A DNA stretch of 64,000 nt, from assembly GCF_000189275.1 (NCBI RefSeq), contig NZ_AEVT01000093.1:108899-172898 (forward strand). The letters are read 5' to 3'. Both the position numbers and the translations under genes were made by a program. Under the pieces are notes generated by a model. That model had not been told where the DNA came from. It saw only the letters and a list, made by a program, of their open reading frames with translations, and made no database searches. Source of the DNA: Vibrio sinaloensis DSM 21326 (GTDB lineage: Bacteria > Pseudomonadota > Gammaproteobacteria > Enterobacterales > Vibrionaceae). This document shows, piece by piece, positions 18,463 to 27,131 of this stretch. Numbering within the stretch: the stretch's first letter is position 1; each line of letters starts with the position of its first letter.

Positions 18463-19113
18463 GTGAAAGAGTATCAAGCCTATTTATTTGATATGGACGG
18501 AACCTTAGTTAATTCAGAGCCGTTAAAAGGCATGGCACTCGCGCAAGCGTGCAATGACTATGGTGCCAAAGTCGATTTTAATATTTATAAGGAGGTCATG
18601 GGAGAGAGTTGGCCTGTCGTGACGGGGCATTTCTTTCACCAAGCGGGAATCAGCCCGGAACTGGCGGAGTTTAATACCTATTTTCGTGCCCACTATGAGG
18701 CGCTACTTGCTAAGCAACTTGAGCTTAATGAAGGGGCGAAAGAGTATCTTTTGGCTCTTAAACAGCAAGGAAAAATCTGCGGGGTTGTCAGTTCGGCGGC
18801 AACTTGGATGGTCGAAAATATTCTACAAAGCTTAGATCTAAACGACATGTTTGATGTGGTGATCACCCAAGAGCATGTAACCAAGCATAAACCCGATCCA
18901 GAAGCCTACTTTCTCGCTCTTGAGCACCTCAACCTGGACGCAGACTCGACCGTTATTTTCGAGGACTCAGCAGCAGGTGTCGCCGCCGGTGTTGAGACTG
19001 GATGTGATGTAGTTGCAATTCATCATGAGTTTAATGGTAAGAACGACCTTAGTGGTGCAATCTTGCAAATAGACCGCTATCAGCAGGTCAATGAGCTCTC
19101 GGGAACGCTATGA
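18463..19113 (+). CDS. HAD-superfamily (subfamily IA) phosphatase
   Basis: HAD motif I is FDMDGTLVN, motif II VVSSA, and motif III/IV KHKPDPEAY followed by IFEDSAAGVAAG, giving a beta-phosphoglucomutase-like or sugar-phosphatase-like enzyme of about 216 residues. I prefer GTG 18463, six bases after GGAG, over ATG 18451, which has no clear ribosome binding site; the difference is four residues. Its stop overlaps the next gene's ATG (ATGA), so it is translationally coupled to the nucleotidyltransferase gene. The substrate is unknown. Confidence 0.88.
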   Translation: MKEYQAYLFDMDGTLVNSEPLKGMALAQACNDYGAKVDFNIYKEVMGESWPVVTGHFFHQAGISPELAEFNTYFRAHYEALLAKQLELNEGAKEYLLALKQQGKICGVVSSAATWMVENILQSLDLNDMFDVVITQEHVTKHKPDPEAYFLALEHLNLDADSTVIFEDSAAGVAAGVETGCDVVAIHHEFNGKNDLSGAILQIDRYQQVNELSGTL

Positions 19114-19880
19114 ATATAAAAGGGCTCGATGAAGGTGGCTATATCGCACCTGCTTATTCAGTGAGTCATATTGCTACTGAGTTTGAAGGTGTGGTCCAGA
19201 GCACCTTGCAGCGACTTGAACAATGTTTCCCCGAGCAGATTCATAGCGTTTATCTCTATGGCAGTGTCGCTCGGGGCGATGCCATACCTGAGCAGTCAGA
19301 CTTAGATTTGTCGTTGGTCTTTCACCAGCCGCTTGAACAACAAACACGCATACAGTTAGCCGAACTGGCGCGTGAGATCAGTGATGAGTTTAGTGTGATC
19401 ACCAAACTCGATTTTGATCCGGGCCATTTGGCTGAAGTGCTAGCCGATTGCGAGGAGTATCGCTGGCAGTTTTGGCTTAAACATTGCTGTTGTTGCCTAT
19501 GGGGAGAGGACTTATCGACGCGTTTTCGCCGCCATAAACCGAGCGTAAAGCTTGCCAATGCGTTAAATGGAGATCTTGCTGCAGTGTTAACAGAAACGCT
19601 TAGTCAGCTCCCTTTGAATCAGACGCAACCTTTACCAGCCAAGATAATCGCGAAGAAGTTGCTCCGCAGCGCCTATCTACTGGTGGCTGACAAAGACCAA
19701 AGCTGGCTAACGGATTTACACCAGATCGCGCAGGTGTTGAAACGCTTTTACCCGGATGATGTCACATCGATCGACATTGCTCTGGATTTAGCGCTCGGTG
19801 GCACGCGAAATGTGTCTTGCATCAACGAGTTAATCGTCGGTTTTGGTTATAAAATTAGTGAGCAAATAGAAAAACAATAA
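19110..19880 (+). CDS. Nucleotidyltransferase-domain protein
   Basis: The N-terminal pol-beta-type nucleotidyltransferase motif YLYGSVARGDAIPEQSDLDL (about residues 46-65) has the G-S and two metal-binding Asp of the family. The rest, to residue 256, is a helical domain without a motif I recognise; the overall size recalls aminoglycoside-adenylyltransferase-like proteins, but I cannot assign a substrate. It overlaps the preceding HAD gene by four bases and is followed 26 bases later by a second HAD gene, so the three are probably co-expressed. Confidence 0.82.
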   Translation: MNIKGLDEGGYIAPAYSVSHIATEFEGVVQSTLQRLEQCFPEQIHSVYLYGSVARGDAIPEQSDLDLSLVFHQPLEQQTRIQLAELAREISDEFSVITKLDFDPGHLAEVLADCEEYRWQFWLKHCCCCLWGEDLSTRFRRHKPSVKLANALNGDLAAVLTETLSQLPLNQTQPLPAKIIAKKLLRSAYLLVADKDQSWLTDLHQIAQVLKRFYPDDVTSIDIALDLALGGTRNVSCINELIVGFGYKISEQIEKQ

Positions 19881-19906
19881 AACGAAGCAAGCACATGGAG
19901 GTGACT

Positions 19907-20509
19907 GTGAAGAGCATTATATTGATCGATTTTGATGGCGTGATTCGGCAATGGCCAGGTGATGAGGTCACTCAAGCAGAACAAGCCTTGGGTGTTACGC
20001 CGGGTTCGTTATACAAAGCCGCTTTTACCAACGATCTTCTCAATCTTGCTGTTTGTGGGGAAATCTCTCATCAAGAGTGGTGCGACAGGGTAACGACGCA
20101 ACTGGCTCGTTGCTGGAGTCAGAAAACGGCTGAAGAGCTGGTTGATACTTGGCAACAAGCAAAGTGGCAGATAGATACAGAACTCGTCGCTGGGTTACGC
20201 CATCACGCACCTGAATCTAAACTGGTGCTGGTGACCAACGGTACTTCTCAGCTCGAAGCTGATCTCGCAAGTGCTAATTTGCTCGATAGCTTCGACTTGG
20301 TGGTAAGTTCTGCGCATATCGGTGTGGCGAAACCCGATCGGCTCTATTTTGAAGTCGCCTTGCAGCTTGCAGAAGGCCACCCTGTGCATGCCGTGTTTAT
20401 CGATGATAGCCATACCAACGTCGCAACCGCAAAAGCAATGGGTATCGATAGTTTGGTTCACACCAATAAGGATGAGACGTTAGCCTTTGTGCGAAGTCAC
20501 TTTTCGTAG
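19907..20509 (+). CDS. HAD-superfamily hydrolase
   Basis: Motif I is LIDFDGVIRQW, motif II LVTNGTS, and motif III/IV GVAKPDRLYF then FIDDSHTNVATA, the order of a haloacid-dehalogenase subfamily IA hydrolase. GTG 19907 lies five bases after GGAGG and is preferred to the in-frame ATG 19895, whose own start overlaps that site; this gives 200 residues. It is the second HAD enzyme in this operon and is unlike the first outside the motifs. The substrate is unknown. Confidence 0.87.
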   Translation: MKSIILIDFDGVIRQWPGDEVTQAEQALGVTPGSLYKAAFTNDLLNLAVCGEISHQEWCDRVTTQLARCWSQKTAEELVDTWQQAKWQIDTELVAGLRHHAPESKLVLVTNGTSQLEADLASANLLDSFDLVVSSAHIGVAKPDRLYFEVALQLAEGHPVHAVFIDDSHTNVATAKAMGIDSLVHTNKDETLAFVRSHFS

Positions 20510-20527
20510 CAAACGAGAGCCGAGAAT

Positions 20528-20851
20528 ATGGAATACAAGTTGGAGATCTACACCCCTGAAGCCCACGTGATTGCGATTCGGGATACATTGAATGCAGCAG
20601 GAGCCGGTGTCGTTGGAGATTATGATAGTGTTGTCTCTGTGGTCAATATCTCTGGGTTCTGGCGCCCGACTTCCAATGCCAACCCCGTTACGGGGCAGAT
20701 CGGCGAAATTAACTTCGGCCATGAAGTGAGAGTGGATGTTCGCTGCCGAAGAGATCGAGTCAAACAAGCAATGGCAGCGGTAAGAGAAGTTCACCCTTAC
20801 GAAGAAGTGGTGATCAACGTGATTCCACTGGCGAATCATGAATTTGAATAA
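20528..20851 (+). CDS. NIF3/YqfO-like domain protein (CutA-like fold)
   Basis: The 107-residue protein matches the internal CutA-like domain of NIF3/YqfO proteins: a first strand YKLEIYTPEAH, the FWRPTSNANP turn, GEINFGHEVRVDV and the diagnostic VHPYEEVVINVIPL. Here the domain stands alone, as in COG3323 proteins. No catalytic residues are obvious; these proteins may bind metal or small molecules as trimers. It is the last gene of the HAD/nucleotidyltransferase operon, with a terminator 13 bases beyond. Confidence 0.85.
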   Translation: MEYKLEIYTPEAHVIAIRDTLNAAGAGVVGDYDSVVSVVNISGFWRPTSNANPVTGQIGEINFGHEVRVDVRCRRDRVKQAMAAVREVHPYEEVVINVIPLANHEFE

Positions 20852-20863
20852 ATAAACCAATCG

Positions 20864-20892
20864 AAAAAGCCGACGTTAGGTCGGCTTTTTTC
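20864..20892. terminator. Bidirectional terminator between convergent genes
   Basis: AAAAAGCCGAC and GTCGGCTTTTTT form an 11-bp stem with loop GTTAG. It ends the HAD operon on + and the formate-dehydrogenase-like gene on -. Confidence 0.93.
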
Positions 20893-20900
20893 GTTTTACA

Positions 20901-23900
20901 TTAGTGGCTAGGTTGCGTGTCTAGCGCTTCAACCTTGACCGCTGCCACTTTGAATTCCGGTATTTTGGCGTGCGGATCGGTTGCCGTCGTAGTCAGGCGA
21001 TTGACGGGTGACTCAACAAAGTGGAACGGGATAAACACCACGCCAGCCTGAATTCGCTTCGTCACAAAAGCATCTATTTCAATTTCTCCTCGGCGAGTGG
21101 ACACTCGTAACCGTTGACCATTCTTGATGCCCAGTGCCTCTGCATCATGGACACTGATCATGGCTCTAGGTCCAGCAAGGTTATCCAGACCTTTGGTTTT
21201 TCGTGTCATGGTGCCAGTATGAAACTGCTCTAAAACCCGGCCAGTCGTAAGAACCAGAGGAAACTCTTCATCTGGCAGTTCAGCCGCATAGCGGAAAGGC
21301 ACACCGACCATCTGCCCCTTGCCTCGAGTAAACTGAGTCTGATGCATGATACGAGTCCCATTAGGGTTGTTCTTATTGCTCGGCCATTGCACTCCATCTG
21401 GTGTGATTGCGTCCCACTTCAATCCGGCATATTGCGGTGTAACTCGCGCGATTTCAGCGGTGATATCCGAAGCTTGTCGATAATGCCAATTTCCACCCAT
21501 TGCGTTGGCGATTTGCTGAATGATCCACCAATCTTCTTTGGCGTCACCAGGGGGGTTCAGTGCCGCATTGACACGTTGCACCCGTCGTTCAGTGTTGGTG
21601 AAGTGCCCGGATTTCTCGGCAAATGAACAAGAAGGCAGCACCACATCGGCATATTGCGCGGTCTCGGTGAGGAAGATATCTTGCACAACTAAGAAGTCCA
21701 GAGTCTCTAGTCCTTCAATAACATGTGCTTGGTTTGGATCGCTCAACACAGGATTTTCACCCATGATGTACAAGCCGCGAACGTCGCGTTTGCATGCGGC
21801 GTCAATGATCTCAGTGAGCGTGAGCCCCGGCTCTAATGGCAAATCAGGGGCGTTCCATTCAATCGAGAATTTCTGCCTAACCATTGGGTTGTATACTTTT
21901 TGGTAGCCAGGGTAGTTGTTTGGCAGTGCTCCCATATCACATGCGCCCTGAACATTAGATTGCCCGCGCAATGGGTTAATGCCTCCACCTTCAATACCAA
22001 TGTTGCCACACAATAGTTGCAGGTTAGCGACAGAGCGAACATTGTCGTGGCCGGTGGTATGTTGAGTGATGCCCATTGAGTAATAGACAGCGGTTCGTTT
22101 GGCGGTGCCTATCATACGCGCCATGGCAAAGATATCGTCGCGACTTACTCCCGTGACAAGCTCGACTTTATCAATCGCGTAGGCGGGGGACATCACTTCT
22201 TGCAATAAGGTGTCAAAACCATCGACGCGTTCTTCAATATAGTTTTGATCGTACCAACCGTTTTTAATGATTTGCTGCATGATGCCATTCAATAACATCA
22301 CGTCGGTACCCGGTCTATGGGCCAAGTAAAGCTCCGCATGATCGGCCATGTCGATGCGTTTCGGATCGGCAACAACCAAGCGTGCGCCGTGGTGGCGGAT
22401 GGCTTGTTTAATATGAGAAGCGATGATTGGATGTGCAGAGGTGGTGTCTGAGCCTATGATGAAAATGACGTCAGAGTGTTTGATACTCGGAATATCATTG
22501 GTCATCGCGCCGCTACCGAGTGAGGCCTCTAAACCTGTCACACTCGATGCGTGGCATAAGCGCGCGCAGTGATCGACATTATTGGTACCCAGTTCACGAC
22601 GAATGAATTTTTGGAACGCGTAGTTATCTTCGTTGGTGGTTTTTGCCGACGAGAAGCCTGCCAGTGCATTGCCACCAAAATCTTGTTTAAGGGTGGTGAA
22701 TTTTTTGCCGATCAAAGCAATCGCTTCATCCCAACTGGCTGGTTGTAGCCAACCATCTTTGCGGATCAAAGGGGTCGTTAGACGGGAGTCATCAGCGATA
22801 AAGTCAAAGCCAAAACGGCCTTTCACACACAGCATCCCTTGATTGACGGGAGATTGAGCACCGGTCACACGACGGATCTTATTCGCCACCTTGTCTACGT
22901 GCATGGTTAACTTACAACCCACGCCGCAATAGGTACATATGGTGTCAACTTGATGTAGCACCTCTTCACGCCCTTGAGAGCGATCTCGGCTATCAACCAT
23001 CGCGCCGGTAGGGCACGCTTGAACGCACGCCCCGCATTGTACACAGTTGGAATCACCCATGAGAAGGCGACCATTCTTGCTTGAGCCAAAGTGCGGCCTA
23101 TCATCTGGGCGTAATGCCGGGCGGCCATGTTGGTCGTGAATAAAGTTGAGAATGCCATGCACCGCTTGCTCACTACAGGCTTGGATACACTGACCGCAAC
23201 TGATGCAGCGGTTGGCGTCAAATTCGATGAATTCAGCACTGCGGTCGACATCAAATTTGTGGCGCGGATCTTTGGCCCGCAAGTTGACCCAATCCTGGTG
23301 GCTTTTTACATCGACTGAGGCATCGAAATGCTGCTCCGCCCCGTATTCCGTTGAGTAATCGCGTAGGTCGCAACTGGTGTTTGCTTGGCAACCACATTCA
23401 AGGCAACGTGCAGCTTCTTTGATCGCCTCTTCGTTGTCAAAGCCAAGCTCAACCTCATCAAAACTTTGCTCACGTTGGGCTGGGGTAAGCTCAGGCATGA
23501 TACTGCGAGCAACTTTCTGTAAATGTTCAAACTGGAGTGGATCCACCTGTGCCAGTTTCTGTTCTTTACGCGAGTTAAATGCCGGGCTTGGCATAGCTTG
23601 CATATCACCATCAAGGTATAAATCGATGGCTTTGGCGGCAACTCTTCCATCCCCAACGGCCTCTACTGCGGTCGCTGGCCCACGGCGAAAATCGCCAATA
23701 CTAAAGATATTACCAGTCCCAGTGTGCATGGTTCGTTCGTCAGATTCAGAGGTATTCCAACGAGTAAGAGGAATAGAGAGGTTATCGTTATCGAGGAAAC
23801 TCAAATCAGGCTTTTGCGATACCGCGGCAATGACGGTATCAAACGATTGAGTAAAAAACTCGCCAGTGGTTTGTGGGCGTCTACGACCGGATGCATCGGG

Positions 23901-25109
23901 AGCACCTAGCGCCATTCGTTCCAAGCGAACCTCTGTTACTCGGCCATTTGGATCGGCAAGGTTTTCTACTGGATTGGTGAGAAACAGAAACTTAACACCT
24001 TCATGCTCGGCTTCTTCAATTTCGTAATCTTCCGCTGGCATTTCTTCTCGGGTGCGGCGATAGATGATGGTCGTGTCTGCACCAGCTCGTCGCGCGGTTC
24101 GGGCACAGTCAATCGCGGTGTTTCCGCCGCCAATTACCGCCACAGTTTGCCCCGTCGTGTAGGATTGTTCAGTCACAAAATCCTTTAGGTAATCGACGCC
24201 AAGATAGCAACCTTTGAGGTCACTCCCAGGGTAGTCCATTTCAACGGCGAGCGATGCGCCTATCGCCAAACAGACCGCATCGTATTGGTGGCTTAAGCGT
24301 GATAAAGAAAAATCACGGCCAAGTTTTTGCCCTGTTTTTATTTGCATACCATTACGACACATCAACTCGATCTCTTTGTCTAGGATCGCTTTTGGTAACC
24401 GGTATTCGGGTATGCCGTAGCGCAACCAGCCTCCGGCTTTGGGCATCGATTCATATACCGTGACGTCATAACCTTCGTTAGACAAATAGTAACCGGCGGT
24501 AAGGCCTCCTGGGCCGCTGCCAACTATGGCCACTGAACGATGCTTAGCCGGTTTTTTCTCAGCAACATACGCTTCTTGCGCCGCTAGGTCGGCATCGGCT
24601 GCGTGGCGTTTAAGTTGGCGTATGGCGATGGATTCATCGACCAGTGAACGGCGACACTCACTTTCGCAAAAAGCAGGACAGACACGGCCAATCGACAAGG
24701 GCATCGGCAGTGTACGTTTGATGACCTCGATTGCCTTGTGATGATCATTTTGAGCGATGAAATAGAGGTAAGATTGAATATCGACACCGGCAGGACAAGC
24801 CGTCTTACATGGGGCTTCACAGTCCGCATAGTGGTCTTGCATGATTCGATTCAGTGCTTGGCGGCGATGTTCACTCAGCTGCTCAGACTGAGTTTTCACC
24901 GTAAGGCCTTTGTACACTTGTAGTTCACAGGCGCGTTGTGTTCCGCCACTTTCAACTTCAACAACACATAAGTCGCAGGGCACTTTCTGATTTGATTTGT
25001 TTAGCCCACACAGTGAAGGAATGTCGACTCCACATATTTTTGCCGCTTCTAGAAGGGTAGAGCCTTCTTCCACGATGCGATACTTTCCGTCGATGACGAT
25101 TTCTATCAT
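20901..25109 (-). CDS. Fused formate-dehydrogenase-like molybdoenzyme with FAD/NAD(P)H module
   Basis: This 1402-residue protein joins several redox modules. Residues 1-75 are a NuoG-like 2Fe-2S domain (C34, C45, C48, C61). Residues about 95-560 match the glutamate-synthase small-subunit/NAD(P)H module, with FAD turn GSGPGG (197-202) and NAD(P) turn GGGNTA (327-332). Two 4Fe-4S ferredoxin clusters follow (CISCGQC, CVQCGAC), then the CTYCGVGC cluster of a molybdopterin enzyme and the FdhF-type catalytic part, where Cys852 in ARLCHAS replaces selenocysteine. The C-terminus is the molybdopterin-guanine-dinucleotide domain. It probably couples formate/CO2 chemistry to NAD(P)H or ferredoxin in the cytoplasm. 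It is divergent from napGH across an FNR box. Confidence 0.9.
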   Translation of the reverse strand: MIEIVIDGKYRIVEEGSTLLEAAKICGVDIPSLCGLNKSNQKVPCDLCVVEVESGGTQRACELQVYKGLTVKTQSEQLSEHRRQALNRIMQDHYADCEAPCKTACPAGVDIQSYLYFIAQNDHHKAIEVIKRTLPMPLSIGRVCPAFCESECRRSLVDESIAIRQLKRHAADADLAAQEAYVAEKKPAKHRSVAIVGSGPGGLTAGYYLSNEGYDVTVYESMPKAGGWLRYGIPEYRLPKAILDKEIELMCRNGMQIKTGQKLGRDFSLSRLSHQYDAVCLAIGASLAVEMDYPGSDLKGCYLGVDYLKDFVTEQSYTTGQTVAVIGGGNTAIDCARTARRAGADTTIIYRRTREEMPAEDYEIEEAEHEGVKFLFLTNPVENLADPNGRVTEVRLERMALGAPDASGRRRPQTTGEFFTQSFDTVIAAVSQKPDLSFLDNDNLSIPLTRWNTSESDERTMHTGTGNIFSIGDFRRGPATAVEAVGDGRVAAKAIDLYLDGDMQAMPSPAFNSRKEQKLAQVDPLQFEHLQKVARSIMPELTPAQREQSFDEVELGFDNEEAIKEAARCLECGCQANTSCDLRDYSTEYGAEQHFDASVDVKSHQDWVNLRAKDPRHKFDVDRSAEFIEFDANRCISCGQCIQACSEQAVHGILNFIHDQHGRPALRPDDRPHFGSSKNGRLLMGDSNCVQCGACVQACPTGAMVDSRDRSQGREEVLHQVDTICTYCGVGCKLTMHVDKVANKIRRVTGAQSPVNQGMLCVKGRFGFDFIADDSRLTTPLIRKDGWLQPASWDEAIALIGKKFTTLKQDFGGNALAGFSSAKTTNEDNYAFQKFIRRELGTNNVDHCARLCHASSVTGLEASLGSGAMTNDIPSIKHSDVIFIIGSDTTSAHPIIASHIKQAIRHHGARLVVADPKRIDMADHAELYLAHRPGTDVMLLNGIMQQIIKNGWYDQNYIEERVDGFDTLLQEVMSPAYAIDKVELVTGVSRDDIFAMARMIGTAKRTAVYYSMGITQHTTGHDNVRSVANLQLLCGNIGIEGGGINPLRGQSNVQGACDMGALPNNYPGYQKVYNPMVRQKFSIEWNAPDLPLEPGLTLTEIIDAACKRDVRGLYIMGENPVLSDPNQAHVIEGLETLDFLVVQDIFLTETAQYADVVLPSCSFAEKSGHFTNTERRVQRVNAALNPPGDAKEDWWIIQQIANAMGGNWHYRQASDITAEIARVTPQYAGLKWDAITPDGVQWPSNKNNPNGTRIMHQTQFTRGKGQMVGVPFRYAAELPDEEFPLVLTTGRVLEQFHTGTMTRKTKGLDNLAGPRAMISVHDAEALGIKNGQRLRVSTRRGEIEIDAFVTKRIQAGVVFIPFHFVESPVNRLTTTATDPHAKIPEFKVAAVKVEALDTQPSH

Positions 25110-25275
25110 ATGACCCCCGCAGCGTAATAAATAAAACCATTTATTTTGTAAGGATAATGGCTGGCAAGGAATTTTCGTGTGACAAAAAACTCAATCTGTA
25201 GTTATTTTTGATGTGATATTAAGTGGATGCTTCCTTGCTAATTATCCAATATGCGCTCCCGCTCGTGGCTAAGAG

Positions 25276-25289
25276 TTGATTCGAATCAA
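25276..25289. promoter_or_regulatory. Perfect FNR/CRP-family box
   Basis: TTGATTCGAATCAA matches the FNR consensus TTGAT-N4-ATCAA at every fixed position and is a full palindrome. It lies in the 316-bp region between the divergent molybdoenzyme (start 25109) and napG-like gene (start 25426), about 137 bases before the latter. Anaerobic activation of one or both genes is expected. Confidence 0.8.
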
Positions 25290-25302
25290 GCCAAGTTGCA
25301 TA

Positions 25303-25318
25303 CACCTCTTTAGGGGTA
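25303..25318. promoter_or_regulatory. Candidate NarL/NarP 7-2-7 site
   Basis: CACCTCT-TT-AGGGGTA matches the inverted-heptamer pattern TACYYMT-N2-AKRRGTA at 13 of 14 defined positions, with the favoured two-base spacing. It lies 13 bases from the FNR box, an arrangement used by nitrate-responsive anaerobic promoters. Confidence 0.5.
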
Positions 25319-25425
25319 TGTATAACTTCACATAGTGTCATGACAATAACCTCAAAATTAATAAGGTTGCTATGCTTAAACTTGAGTCTGTGCTCAATGT
25401 TGCCGCTGGTGAGAGGAAGTGAGTC

Positions 25426-26187
25426 ATGAGTGGGTCGAAATCCAAGACATCTGAAAGTCGACGTCGTTTCTTACGCGACGCAACAAGAACCGCTGCCGGG
25501 GTTGGTGCTGCAGCAACCATACTCGGATTACAGTCAATGCAAAGCCAAGCCAGAGATGGCAGTGGTGTGCCAATCAGGCCGCCAGGCGCATTACCTAAAG
25601 GCGAGTTTGAAAAAGCCTGCGTTCGTTGCGGCTTATGTGTTCAAGCATGCCCGTACGACACGCTGAAATTGGCGACCTTGCTCTCTTCGGTTGAATCCGG
25701 CACGCCGTACTTCAATGCGCGTGATATTCCATGCGAAATGTGTGAAGACATCCCGTGCGTGCCCGCCTGTCCAACGGGAGCCCTTGACCCTAACTTGACT
25801 AATATTGACGACGCCAGAATGGGGACGGCAGTATTGATTGATCATGAAAGTTGCCTCAACTGGCAAGGTCTGCGTTGCGATGTATGCTACCGAGTATGTC
25901 CTCTTATCGATGAAGCGATAACTCTTGAGCATGTGCGCAATGAACGTACCGGCTACCATGCCAAACTGATCCCAACGGTTCATTCCGATAAGTGCACTGG
26001 CTGCGGAAAGTGTGAAGAAGCTTGTGTGACGGAAATTGCGGCGATCAAAATTATCCCAACGGAACTGGCCAAAGGCAAAATGGGGGCACACTACCAGTTG
26101 GGTTGGGAAGAGATTAAAAAACCGCTCGAAAACAGCGCTCCAGAGGTGCCAACTGAGGCTCTAGAAAGCTTGGGAGGTAAATTGTAA
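25426..26187 (+). CDS. napG: NapG-like ferredoxin-type protein, Tat-exported
   Basis: The 253-residue protein has a twin-arginine signal (RRRFLR at 12-17, then a hydrophobic AAGVGAAATILG) and four 4Fe-4S cysteine groups: CVRCGLCVQAC, CEMCEDIPCVPAC, CLNWQGLRCDVCYRVC and CTGCGKCEEAC. This is the NapG/MauM architecture, a periplasmic electron carrier that works with the membrane protein NapH to take electrons from quinol. GAGGAAG precedes the ATG and the stop overlaps napH (TAATG). No napA, napB, napC or napD gene is in the window, so the partner is unlikely to be an adjacent nitrate reductase. Confidence 0.92.
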   Translation: MSGSKSKTSESRRRFLRDATRTAAGVGAAATILGLQSMQSQARDGSGVPIRPPGALPKGEFEKACVRCGLCVQACPYDTLKLATLLSSVESGTPYFNARDIPCEMCEDIPCVPACPTGALDPNLTNIDDARMGTAVLIDHESCLNWQGLRCDVCYRVCPLIDEAITLEHVRNERTGYHAKLIPTVHSDKCTGCGKCEEACVTEIAAIKIIPTELAKGKMGAHYQLGWEEIKKPLENSAPEVPTEALESLGGKL

Positions 26188-27041
26188 TGGCTAAGAATCT
26201 TGCAAAAGATGCCGGCAAAGATGCGATTCGCGAATTGGGCTGGTGGACTGCTCATCGTTTTCTCATTTTACGCCGTTTGTGCCAACTGACGATTGTTGGC
26301 TTGTTTATGGCAGGGCCTACCTTGGGCGTGCTTAAGGGGAATCTTTCATCCAGCAATCTATTTGACGTTATTCCATTTAGTGACCCCTTAATAATCATGC
26401 AAACTTTAGCTGCTGGACACTTACCAGAGATGACCGCTCTCGTTGGCGTGTTGATCGTGGTGGTGTTTTACGCTTTGATCAGTCCAAGAGCGTTTTGTGG
26501 TTGGGTCTGCCCACTCAATATCGTGACTGACTTAGCGGCTTATCTGCGCAGAAAATTGAACCTAAAAACCAGTTACCGCTGGTCATCAAGCCTACGTTAC
26601 TGGCTCATCCCCGTTTTGTTGGTCGGCAGTGCTTTGTCTGGCAGTGTCCTGTGGGCTTGGATTGATCCGGTCGCCGCGTTACATCGAGGTCTGGTATTTG
26701 GCATTGGTGCTGGTTGGGTGTTGGTTGGTCTGGTGTTTGTCCTCGATCTGTTGCTCGTCGAGCATGGCTGGTGTGGTCACCTTTGTCCGCTCGGGGCGAC
26801 TTATGGTGTCATTGGGCGTAAAAGCGCCATGAGAGTGACAGCAGTACGTCGAGAAGATTGCACCAAATGCATGGATTGCTATAACGTTTGCCCTGAACCC
26901 GATGTTCTTCGTCAGCCGTTAAAAGAAGGCGATCGTCGAGTCATGGATCAGAACTGCATGAGCTGCGGCCGCTGTATTGACGTATGCGCGGAAAAAGTTT
27001 TTGAATTTAAAAACCGCATTGTCGTTCGTCAAGTGGACTGA
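26187..27041 (+). CDS. napH: NapH-like quinol dehydrogenase membrane subunit
   Basis: The 284-residue polytopic membrane protein has two cytoplasm-facing CX3CP motifs (CGWVCPLN and CGHLCPLG) and two C-terminal 4Fe-4S groups (CTKCMDCYNVC, CMSCGRCIDVC), exactly the NapH layout. It should oxidise menaquinol or ubiquinol and pass electrons to NapG. Translation is coupled to the napG-like gene by a one-base stop/start overlap. Its gene is followed 90 bases later by the iron-uptake operon. Pairing with the divergent molybdoenzyme is suggested by the shared promoter region, not proven. Confidence 0.93.
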   Translation: MAKNLAKDAGKDAIRELGWWTAHRFLILRRLCQLTIVGLFMAGPTLGVLKGNLSSSNLFDVIPFSDPLIIMQTLAAGHLPEMTALVGVLIVVVFYALISPRAFCGWVCPLNIVTDLAAYLRRKLNLKTSYRWSSSLRYWLIPVLLVGSALSGSVLWAWIDPVAALHRGLVFGIGAGWVLVGLVFVLDLLLVEHGWCGHLCPLGATYGVIGRKSAMRVTAVRREDCTKCMDCYNVCPEPDVLRQPLKEGDRRVMDQNCMSCGRCIDVCAEKVFEFKNRIVVRQVD

Positions 27042-27058
27042 TAGCTATCTCAATACCT

Positions 27059-27077
27059 GATAATGAGATTGAATATC
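27059..27077. promoter_or_regulatory. Fur box upstream of fec-like operon
   Basis: The 19-mer beginning GATAATGAGATTG matches the Fur consensus GATAATGATAATCATTATC at 15 of 19 positions. It ends 54 bases before the preferred fecB start at 27132, a usual place for iron repression. Confidence 0.75.
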
Positions 27078-27131
27078 ATTTGAATATGAAATAGTATCCA
27101 TTGCCATCAATTGGCAATGGATATTTTTTAT

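Noticed and set aside
20901..25109. Selenocysteine at the formate dehydrogenase active site
   Set aside because: The codon at residue 852 is TGC (Cys), not TGA, and the frame has no internal stop.
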